Below are positions 1-4,976 of a stretch of 5,726 nucleotides of DNA, piece after piece. Made by a program: the position numbers and the translations under genes. Source of the DNA: JBHJHK01 sp050330975 (GTDB lineage: Bacteria; Pseudomonadota; Gammaproteobacteria; Competibacterales; Competibacteraceae); the NCBI GenBank assembly GCA_050330975.1, contig JBHJHK010000055.1, positions 1 through 5,726 of the forward strand, given 5' to 3'. The notes beneath the pieces are model-generated. The model searched no databases. It saw only the letters and a program-made list of their open reading frames with translations, and was not told the origin of the DNA. The number at the start of each line of letters is the position of its first letter. The first letter of the stretch is position 1.

Positions 1-213
1 CGACGATGCCGAACTCGACCCCCGCCCCCCCGGCAGACACAAGATTGTTCCCCCGACACAGTGGCCCACCCCAGGATGGCTGCGGTCGATGATCCGGCCA
101 TCCGTGGGTTCCACCCCACCCCAGAAGCTCAACGGCGTCGACCAGGCGCTGACGGGCGCCACCACCTCATGGGCGGCGGGCATCAGCCAGTCCCCTGCCA
201 AACAGCGCCTCAT
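1..213 (-). CDS. Aconitase X small subunit (swivel domain, DUF126 family), cut by the left window edge
   Basis: This is the small subunit of a two-subunit aconitase X, probably a cis-3-hydroxy-L-proline dehydratase that forms delta1-pyrroline-2-carboxylate in the cytoplasm. I translated the minus strand from the ATG at 213-211; 71 codons stay open to the window edge. Two family hallmarks are visible: a PLSFWGGVEPTDGRIIDRSHP stretch near residues 27-47 (key part LSFWGG), and the glycine/serine motif GGRGSSSAS at residues 62-70. In this family that motif carries the active-site serine. Family members have about 130-145 residues, so roughly half is present; nothing suggests truncation other than the window boundary. 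The start overlaps the large-subunit stop as ATGA (213-210), and a GAGGGTGG sequence just upstream can serve as ribosome binding site, so translation is probably coupled. Family assignment is firm. The substrate is inferred from neighbours; the archaeal relatives act on mevalonate 5-phosphate. Confidence 0.88.
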   Translation of the reverse strand, partial: MRRCLAGDWLMPAAHEVVAPVSAWSTPLSFWGGVEPTDGRIIDRSHPGVGHCVGGTILCLPGGRGSSSASS

Positions 214-1463
214 ATCGCCACCCTCACCACTTTGCCCACCGCCGCCGAGGCCAAACAATCGGCCTGGGTGCCAAAGGCGATTTCGACATCGAGGTTCCCC
301 GGGGCGTAGTGGGCCAGCTTGCCGGAATCGGTCATCACCACCTGGGCTTTGGGATCGATGATGGTGGTGACATAGGTGCAGGTATCGGCCACCAGCTGGA
401 TCCCCGCCTGGGTCAGGCGCTGGGCCACCCCTTGGTCCGTGGCGGTGGCCAAGGTGTCGCGGCCGACGTTGACATAGCACGCCACCCCGGGCGCCGGGCG
501 CCAGCCACCGGTGGCGGCGTCGAGTTGGTGCAACTGGGCCAACGAGTAATGGGGCGTCCCCAGGCTCACCGCTTGAAGGGGGGTTTCGGGGGGAACGGTG
601 GAGAGCTTGTTCAAGGCGCCGCGAATCGCCTCCACCCCCACCACCGTGGCGACCGGTACGGGCCCACCGGCGAAGGCCGCCGCCGTGTCCGGCGCCTCGG
701 GGGTGACCCCCGAAACGTGGAACAAAGCCACACTCCCCGATGAGGCCGCCACTGCCCCCAATGCCTTGAGCTGATCCTCGGAGCAGGCCGGAAGACCTTG
801 GATCACCGGTACCCGGTTGCCCACCTCTGAACCTATGAGGTAGCCGAGGCCAACGCACAATGCGTCCAGGGCAAAGGCGTCGACGGCCGCAGGGTCTACT
901 TGGAACAGTACCTCCCCCAGGCGGTGTTGATCCAGGTGGAGGCCGTAGGCCGGGGCGCGGCCGGCCATGGCGCAACACAGATCGATAAAATCCCCGTAGC
1001 GGTTGGTCCGCGCCCCGATCACCGAATTGGCAAAGACAATGGCGTTGGACTCCCCCCAGGCGATCTGCTCCCCAAACCGGGGGCGGTGGCGGGTGAAGTA
1101 GGGAGCACAGGTGAAGGTGGGCTCACACCCCAAGGCCAAGTGGCGTTCCATCAAGCGACGACGGGGATCGTCGGCAGCGGCTTTGGGCTTCACTCGCCCG
1201 GGGTGAATCAAATCGATGGAGCCGACGTTGAGGGTGGTGGGCACCGCCACCCGGCCACCCCATGTACACAGCCGCTCGACAAAATCGAGCCCCGCCCGGC
1301 CGTGATAGAGGCAGCCATCCACATGGCCGCGGCTGATGGGAATCAGCCCCCTAGCCCCCACCGCTTCGGCGTAGGACACGATGATGGACAGGGCAAAACG
1401 CACGGCCTCACCGGCGCCACCGCGCTGGAGATCCCGCTCTTCAGGGGTCAGGGTCAAAGTCAT
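210..1463 (-). CDS. Aconitase X large (catalytic) subunit, probable cis-3-hydroxy-L-proline dehydratase
   Basis: This is the catalytic subunit of a split aconitase X, an iron-sulfur dehydratase; together with the small subunit it would convert cis-3-hydroxy-L-proline to delta1-pyrroline-2-carboxylate. The protein has 417 residues, a normal length for a stand-alone large subunit. Diagnostic segments (residues from the ATG): a VPTTLNVGS block near 74-82, TCAPYF with Cys119, GEQIAWGESNAIVFANSV at 131-148, GARTNRYGDF at 150-159, LGTPH at 301-305, DTC ending at Cys362, and KLAHYAPG at 382-389. Cys119 and Cys362 are plausible cluster ligands, but I cannot prove it. I chose the ATG at 1463-1461 over the GTG at 1475 because GAGGTGGG (1478-1471) is an excellent Shine-Dalgarno seven bases before this ATG, and the GTG lies inside it. 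The gene is divergent from gntR and overlaps the small subunit by 4 bases. The family call is strong; the substrate is inferred from the hydroxyproline genes nearby. Confidence 0.9.
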   Translation of the reverse strand: MTLTLTPEERDLQRGGAGEAVRFALSIIVSYAEAVGARGLIPISRGHVDGCLYHGRAGLDFVERLCTWGGRVAVPTTLNVGSIDLIHPGRVKPKAAADDPRRRLMERHLALGCEPTFTCAPYFTRHRPRFGEQIAWGESNAIVFANSVIGARTNRYGDFIDLCCAMAGRAPAYGLHLDQHRLGEVLFQVDPAAVDAFALDALCVGLGYLIGSEVGNRVPVIQGLPACSEDQLKALGAVAASSGSVALFHVSGVTPEAPDTAAAFAGGPVPVATVVGVEAIRGALNKLSTVPPETPLQAVSLGTPHYSLAQLHQLDAATGGWRPAPGVACYVNVGRDTLATATDQGVAQRLTQAGIQLVADTCTYVTTIIDPKAQVVMTDSGKLAHYAPGNLDVEIAFGTQADCLASAAVGKVVRVAI

Positions 1464-1529
1464 GGGCGTACCCACCTCGCGTTGATCCGCCGCGACGACG
1501 CCCCTTTGGGCGCCCCACGGGCAATAGCC

Positions 1530-1558
1530 ATTGAAATCGCCACAGTTGCACGTTACAA
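1530..1558 (-). promoter_or_regulatory. Candidate sigma70-type promoter for the aconitase X genes
   Basis: On the minus strand TTGTAA (1558-1553) could be a -35 box, followed after 17 bases by TTCAAT (1535-1530) as -10 box. Both match the consensus at only four of six positions. Transcription would start near 1523, about 60 bases before the acnX ATG. The -10 box overlaps the -35 box proposed for gntR on the other strand. The match is weak; support comes mainly from its position in an A+T-rich island of an otherwise G+C-rich gap. Confidence 0.3.
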
Positions 1559-1559
1559 A
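1531..1559 (+). promoter_or_regulatory. Candidate sigma70-type promoter for the gntR gene
   Basis: TTGAAA (1531-1536, five of six consensus positions) and TACAAA (1554-1559, four of six) are separated by the ideal 17 bases. The predicted start of transcription, near 1566, falls inside the candidate operator at 1560-1575, as expected for autorepression. The leader would be about 110 bases and includes an inverted repeat at 1605-1647. This is a pattern match with no experimental support. Confidence 0.4.
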
Positions 1560-1575
1560 TCGTATCCAACATCCA
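1560..1575. promoter_or_regulatory. Candidate GntR operator in the acnX/gntR divergent region
   Basis: The sequence TCGTATCCAACATCCA matches 13 of 16 positions of the more symmetrical site at 2699-2714 (TTGTATCCAAGATACA); both share the uninterrupted core GTATCCAA. FCD-type GntR regulators commonly bind short TTG-N4-CAA-like palindromes close to their own gene. Here the site lies directly downstream of the proposed gntR -10 box and just upstream of the proposed acnX -35 box, so a bound regulator could affect both genes. Its own dyad symmetry is imperfect. Assignment to this regulator is inference from position and similarity. Confidence 0.45.
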
Positions 1576-1604
1576 GTCGCCTTCCGGGGCCCTGGAGGGT
1601 AGAC

Positions 1605-1647
1605 TCGACGGCGATTTCACCCCAAGGGTGCCCCGGAACGCCGTCGA
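1605..1647 (+). repeat. Nested inverted repeat in the gntR leader
   Basis: TCGACGGCG (1605-1613) and CGCCGTCGA (1639-1647) are perfect 9-base reverse complements. Inside them CACCC (1618-1622) and GGGTG (1626-1630) form a second perfect 5-base pair around a CAA loop. In the gntR transcript this would fold into a two-tier hairpin ending 16 bases before the GAGGTGA ribosome binding site. It could be a leader structure affecting translation or mRNA stability, or a binding site for another protein. There is no T-run after it, so it is not a typical intrinsic terminator. Confidence 0.4.
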
Positions 1648-1675
1648 TTCATCGAGACATTGAGAGGTGACTGCG

Positions 1676-2353
1676 ATGCCCAACGAGCGCCGCATCGTGC
1701 GCCAAAGTATCCCCGAGGCCCTGGTGGACGACCTCCGCAACCGGATCTTGAACGGCGAATTCCCCGAGGGAGATCAAATCCGCCAGGAGACCCTCGCCGA
1801 GGAGTACAGCGTGTCGCGGATGCCGGTGCGAGAAGCCCTGCGCCGCCTGGAAGCCGAGGGCTTTGTGACCTTCACCACCCACAAGGGGGCCACGGTCACC
1901 GAACTCTCCCCCGACGACGTCAGCGAGGTGTTCGATTTGCGTCTGGTGCTGGAAACGGAGGCCTTGGGGTGCGCCATCCCCGCCATGACGCCCGGGGATT
2001 ATCGAGCCTGTCGCGACATCCTGGCGGCCCTGGAAGACGCCTTCCACACCGGTGACGTCAAGCGCTGGGGCGCGTTGAATTCCCAATTTCACCAGCGCCT
2101 CTACGCCCCGGCCCCACGCCCGCTGACCAAGGAATTCATCCAGCGCCTCAACTACCGGGCCGACCGCTACATTCGCCTCCAGTTGACCCTCACCGGCGCC
2201 CTGGAGACGGCGGAGCACCAGCACCAGGCGTTGGTGGAGCTGAGCCAGGCCAAGGATGTGACGGGGGCCACCCGCCTCTTGCAGCGCCACATCATCGACG
2301 CCAAGGGCCAACTCCTGGCGGCCATCGCCGAGCGCCGGGATCACTGCTCTTGA
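1676..2353 (+). CDS. GntR-family transcriptional regulator, FCD (FadR/VanR-type) subfamily
   Basis: This is a DNA-binding regulator of 225 residues, typical for the FCD subfamily, probably controlling the surrounding hydroxyproline genes. Residues about 8-72 form the winged helix-turn-helix: an IRQETLAEEYSVSRMPVREA stretch followed by LRRLEAEGFV is the classic GntR signature. Residues about 78-215 are the all-helical FCD ligand domain. Its likely metal ligands are Asn135 and His139 (NSQFH), His181 or His183 (EHQH) and His205 (RHI); an Asn in place of the more usual Asp is common in this subgroup. The ligand is probably a hydroxyproline isomer or pathway intermediate, but that is inference. 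The start is the ATG at 1676, five bases after the Shine-Dalgarno GAGGTGA (1664-1670). A GTG at 1667 lies within that Shine-Dalgarno and is rejected. The gene is divergent from acnX and converges on an ABC ATPase remnant 16 bases after its stop. Confidence 0.9.
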   Translation: MPNERRIVRQSIPEALVDDLRNRILNGEFPEGDQIRQETLAEEYSVSRMPVREALRRLEAEGFVTFTTHKGATVTELSPDDVSEVFDLRLVLETEALGCAIPAMTPGDYRACRDILAALEDAFHTGDVKRWGALNSQFHQRLYAPAPRPLTKEFIQRLNYRADRYIRLQLTLTGALETAEHQHQALVELSQAKDVTGATRLLQRHIIDAKGQLLAAIAERRDHCS

Positions 2354-2369
2354 GCCCCAGGCGACGGAT

Positions 2370-2699
2370 TCAGTGGAGCACCCGCTCCCAAAAGCGCTGG
2401 GTCCGGACCTCTTGGGGGTTGTTGATCACCTGACGGGCGTCTCCCAGCTCACAGATTTTGCCATCGGCAAAGAAGGCCACCCGGTCCCCCACTTCCCGGG
2501 CAAAGGGGATTTCGTGGGTGACCACCACCATGGTCATCCCCTCCCCCTTGAGCATCCTCAAGAGGACGTCGACGTCGTCGACGGTGATCCGACCCTGGTC
2601 GATGGGGTACAGGCCATTGATGCACTGGAGAATGGTGGATTTCCCCGAACCCGGAGCGCCGATGAGCCACAACACCTCCGCGTTGACACCCTGGATGAT
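2370..2699 (-). pseudogene. Remnant of an amino-acid-type ABC transporter ATP-binding protein with a large internal deletion
   Basis: About 109 readable codons on the minus strand match two separate parts of a GlnQ/HisP-type ATPase, whose usual length is 240-260 residues. The N-terminal part keeps Walker A, GAPGSGKST (plus positions 2634-2660), followed by INGLYPIDQGRITVDD. It then joins directly to the C-terminal part: EGMTMVVVTHEIPFAREV with the switch histidine, then LGD, NNPQ and a normal RVLH-like end at the stop (2372-2370). The Q-loop, the LSGGQ signature, Walker B and the first roughly 25 residues are all missing, so it cannot act as an ATPase. The join lies near 2565-2580, in a repetitive GACGTCGACGTC stretch that could have promoted deletion. 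No permease or binding-protein genes are present. Reading upstream of about 2699 no longer resembles the family. The retained ends are well conserved, which suggests recent decay. Confidence 0.78.
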
Positions 2700-2711
2700 T
2701 GTATCCAAGAT
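2683..2711 (+). promoter_or_regulatory. Candidate sigma70-type promoter for the DapA-like/DadA-like operon
   Basis: TTGACA (2683-2688) is a perfect -35 box. At 17-base spacing the -10 position reads CAAGAT (2706-2711), which keeps the important A at position 2 and T at position 6 but matches only three of six bases. Transcription would start near 2718, giving a leader of about 60 bases. The -35 lies within the edge of the ABC ATPase remnant and the -10 is covered by the palindrome at 2700-2714, so repression by the local GntR protein is plausible. The region is clearly more A+T-rich than its surroundings. Confidence 0.4.
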
Positions 2712-2714
2712 ACA
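2699..2714. promoter_or_regulatory. Candidate GntR operator (palindrome TGTATC-CAA-GATACA) before the operon
   Basis: TGTATC (2700-2705) and GATACA (2709-2714) are perfect reverse complements around CAA, a 15-base palindrome. With the preceding T it also contains TTGTATCCAA, the half-site style seen in FCD-type GntR operators. The core GTATCCAA recurs at 1562-1569 in front of gntR. The palindrome covers the proposed -10 box of the operon, fitting a repressor site. The regulator assignment is inferred. Confidence 0.5.
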
Positions 2715-2715
2715 C

Positions 2716-2740
2716 ACTGTCAACAGTCCACCGGTCAACA
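2716..2740 (+). repeat. Small inverted and direct repeats in the operon leader
   Basis: ACTGT (2716-2720) and ACAGT (2723-2727) are reverse complements around CA. GTCAACA occurs twice, at 2719-2725 and 2734-2740, with a 15-base period. TTGAC, the complement of GTCAA, is also part of the -35 box at 2683. These could form a second protein-binding site downstream of the promoter or may be chance in a short A+T-rich stretch. Confidence 0.25.
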
Positions 2741-2780
2741 ACACACTTTGGCCGCCGCGAGCGGGGAGGTTACGGGAGCC

Positions 2781-3695
2781 ATGGCGACAACTGTGACGTG
2801 GAAGGGGGTCATGCCGGCCCTGATGACGGAGCTGCATCCCGATGGCACCATCGACTACCCGGCCACGGCCCGCCACATGGAGGCCTGCCTCGAGGCCGGG
2901 GTGACGGGGTTTATCATGCTGGGCACCCTGGGGGAAAACAGCTCCCTCCAGCGGCGGGAAAAGATCGACGTGGTGAAGATGGCCCTGGAGACCGTGGGGG
3001 GACGGGTCCCGGTGTTGGCGGGTGCCGCGGAATACACCACCGCCGAGGCCGTCGAGTTCGCCCGGGATATGGAGAAGACGGGAGCCGATGGCCTCATGGT
3101 GCTGCCCGCCATGGTCTACCAACAGGACCAGCGGGAGGCGGTGGCCCACTTCAAGGCGGTGGCCAACGCCACGGCACTGCCCATCATGATCTACAACAAC
3201 CCGGTGTCCTATAAGGTCGATTTGCTGCCCGAGGCCTTTGCCGAACTCGCCGAGTGCCAGACGATCGTCGCGGTGAAGGAATCCAGCCACGACAGCCGGC
3301 GGATCACCGACATGATCAACCGCCTCGGCGACCGCTACACCCTGTTTTGCGGGGTGGACGACCTGGCGCTGGAGAATATGCTGTTTGGCGCCGTGGGGTG
3401 GGTATCGGGGATGGCCAACCCCTTCCCGGTGGAATCCGTGGCCCTCTACCGCCTGGCCGTGGAGCGGCGGGTCGACGAGGCGGTGGCCCTCTATCGCTGG
3501 TTTATGCCCTTGTTGCACCTGGACGTCCACGTCAAGCTGGTCCAGTACATCAAGTTGGCCAACCAGCTCACGGGTATGGGGGCCGAGTGGGTGCGCCCAC
3601 CTCGGTTGCCCTTGGTGGGAGCAGAGCGGGAGCAGGTGACGAGAATCGTCCAAGCTGCCCTCGCCAACCGCCCCCAACTGCCCCCCTTGGTCTGA
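2781..3695 (+). CDS. DapA-superfamily lyase, probable delta1-pyrroline-4-hydroxy-2-carboxylate deaminase
   Basis: This is a cytoplasmic class I aldolase-type TIM-barrel enzyme of the dihydrodipicolinate synthase superfamily, 304 residues and full length. In this context it most likely converts delta1-pyrroline-4-hydroxy-2-carboxylate to 2-oxoglutarate semialdehyde with release of ammonia (LhpC/HypD-type role). Visible active-site elements are GTLGENSSL at residues 48-56 (GTTGE-loop equivalent, with Leu in place of the second Thr), IYNNP with Tyr138, and VAVKESS with the Schiff-base Lys166. A GVDD segment (191-194) and a GWVSGMANPFP segment follow, as in relatives. The ATG at 2781 follows the ribosome binding site GGGGAGGT (2763-2770) by 10 bases. 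The next gene starts 9 bases after the stop, so the two form an operon. The changed GTxGE loop and the neighbours argue against lysine biosynthesis. Other superfamily activities, such as sugar-acid dehydratase, cannot be excluded from sequence alone. Confidence 0.87.
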   Translation: MATTVTWKGVMPALMTELHPDGTIDYPATARHMEACLEAGVTGFIMLGTLGENSSLQRREKIDVVKMALETVGGRVPVLAGAAEYTTAEAVEFARDMEKTGADGLMVLPAMVYQQDQREAVAHFKAVANATALPIMIYNNPVSYKVDLLPEAFAELAECQTIVAVKESSHDSRRITDMINRLGDRYTLFCGVDDLALENMLFGAVGWVSGMANPFPVESVALYRLAVERRVDEAVALYRWFMPLLHLDVHVKLVQYIKLANQLTGMGAEWVRPPRLPLVGAEREQVTRIVQAALANRPQLPPLV

Positions 3696-3704
3696 GGGGC
3701 TACG

Positions 3705-4976
3705 GTGGATCGCATCGCCGTCATCGGTGCGGGGATCGTCGGCCTTTCCTGTGCGTTTTACCTGCGGGAAGCGGGGGCGGCGGTGACTGTGGTGGACCCG
3801 GACCCCGCGGGGGACAAGGCCTCCTTTGGCAATGCCGCGGGACTGGCGGTGACGGAGTGCGTGCCGGCGTGTCTGCCGGGGCAGCTGTTCAAAGTCCCCC
3901 GGTGGCTCCTGGACCCCTTGGGTCCCCTATTCATCGCCCCCCGCCACGCCCCGCGCCTAACCCCTTGGCTGTGGGCCTTCCTCAGGGCGTCGCGCCCCGG
4001 GCGCGTCGAAGCTATCTCACAAGCCCTGGCGTGCCTCAACGATCGGGTCTACGCCGACTACGCCCCGTTGCTCGAGGCCGTGGACTACCATGGCCATATC
4101 CATCGCCAGGGCGCTGTCGTCGCCTATGGCAGCCGAGGGGCCTTTGAGGCCGACGCCCTGGAGTGGGAGCTCAAGGCCCGGCGAGGGGTTCAGTTCGAGA
4201 CCCTAGACGCCCACCAACTCCGGAAACTCGAACCGAGCCTGTCCAAAGCCAAGACCTTCGGGGTCTACCAACCCGCCTGGTCCCCCATCGACGACCCACG
4301 CGATCTGCTACTCCGCTTGGGAAGGTTCCTCGAAGATCGCCAAGTGGCCTTTTGGCACCAGCGGGCGGTGAACATCGACGCCAAAGCTGGCCGTTCACCC
4401 CGGATTCTGTTGGCCAACGGCGATATTCAAGGGTTCGACCACGTCGTCGTCGCCGCTGGGGCCTGGTCCAAGGCCCTGGCCCACAGCCTGGGGGATCGTT
4501 GTCTTTTGGAATCGGAGCGGGGTTACAACACCACTCTCCCCCATCCCGGTGTCAACCTCCGCCACGAGGTGGTGTTCGCCGAGGAAAAATTCGTCGCCAC
4601 CCCCATGGCCTTGGGGTTGCGCATCGGCGGCGCGGCGGAGTTCGCCGGTCTCACCGCCCCGGCCAACTACCGCCGCTCCGACGCCCTGTTGCGCCTGGCC
4701 CACCGCTTTGTGGACGGCCTGGACGACAGAGGTGGCCAGCCCTGGATGGGCCATCGGCCCACCACCCCCGACAGTCTGCCGGTCATCGGTCCCTCCCCCA
4801 CGGCCCCTGGGGTTTGCTACGCCTTTGGTCACAGCCATTTGGGCCTCACCCAGGGCCCCACCACCGGTCGCTTGGTGGCAGACCACGTCATGGGGCACCC
4901 CAACCACTTCGACCTCGACCCCTATAGCATCGCCCGCTTTGGCGGCGGCGTGCACAACACCGCCCGCGCCGCCTAG
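3705..4976 (+). CDS. DadA-like FAD-dependent oxidoreductase, probable D-hydroxyproline dehydrogenase
   Basis: This is a D-amino-acid oxidase/dehydrogenase family flavoprotein of 423 residues, close to DadA in length. It would oxidise cis-4-hydroxy-D-proline to delta1-pyrroline-4-hydroxy-2-carboxylate, the substrate of the preceding gene product, passing electrons to the respiratory chain or to oxygen. The N-terminus has the Rossmann FAD motif GAGIVG (residues 8-13) and an acidic end of the second strand at Asp31. A KLEPSLS segment lies mid-protein. The C-terminus has the DadA-type WMGHRPTTPDSLPVIGPSP (from about residue 347) and GHSHLGLTQGPTTGRLVAD (from about 375), where the flavin is closed in. 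The start is GTG at 3705, six bases after GAGGGG (3694-3699), which overlaps the upstream stop. There is no signal peptide. Its stop shares the bases CTAG with the stop of the convergent epimerase gene. Substrate is inferred from context; related enzymes use other D-amino acids, glycine or sarcosine. Confidence 0.85.
   Translation: MDRIAVIGAGIVGLSCAFYLREAGAAVTVVDPDPAGDKASFGNAAGLAVTECVPACLPGQLFKVPRWLLDPLGPLFIAPRHAPRLTPWLWAFLRASRPGRVEAISQALACLNDRVYADYAPLLEAVDYHGHIHRQGAVVAYGSRGAFEADALEWELKARRGVQFETLDAHQLRKLEPSLSKAKTFGVYQPAWSPIDDPRDLLLRLGRFLEDRQVAFWHQRAVNIDAKAGRSPRILLANGDIQGFDHVVVAAGAWSKALAHSLGDRCLLESERGYNTTLPHPGVNLRHEVVFAEEKFVATPMALGLRIGGAAEFAGLTAPANYRRSDALLRLAHRFVDGLDDRGGQPWMGHRPTTPDSLPVIGPSPTAPGVCYAFGHSHLGLTQGPTTGRLVADHVMGHPNHFDLDPYSIARFGGGVHNTARAA

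Noticed and set aside
61..361. Two short plus-strand frames at the left end
   Set aside because: Both are opposite the clearly conserved small subunit and the C-terminus of the large aconitase X subunit.
900..1670. 256-codon plus-strand frame opposite acnX that runs through the divergent promoter region
   Set aside because: It is antisense to the most conserved part of aconitase X, has no recognisable domain and no convincing ribosome binding site.
1649..2344. Open frame on the minus strand opposite gntR
   Set aside because: The translation is low-complexity Gly/His/Gln/Val-rich with no recognisable motif; it is the antisense shadow of the regulator.
2354..2369. Possible terminator between gntR and the ABC remnant
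   Set aside because: The 16-base gap has no inverted repeat and no T-run.
2370..3677. A 435-codon open frame on the minus strand across the whole DapA-like gene and into the ABC remnant
   Set aside because: Only its last 110 or so codons resemble any protein family (the ATPase remnant). The rest is antisense to a gene with clear catalytic motifs and is kept open by G+C-biased codons.
2781..3695. True dihydrodipicolinate synthase (lysine biosynthesis)
   Set aside because: The GTTGE loop is altered to GTLGE and all neighbours are hydroxyproline enzymes. Superfamily membership alone does not support the lysine role.
4395..4955. Open frame on the minus strand opposite the oxidoreductase
   Set aside because: It has no family resemblance and lies fully within the conserved C-terminal half of the FAD enzyme.
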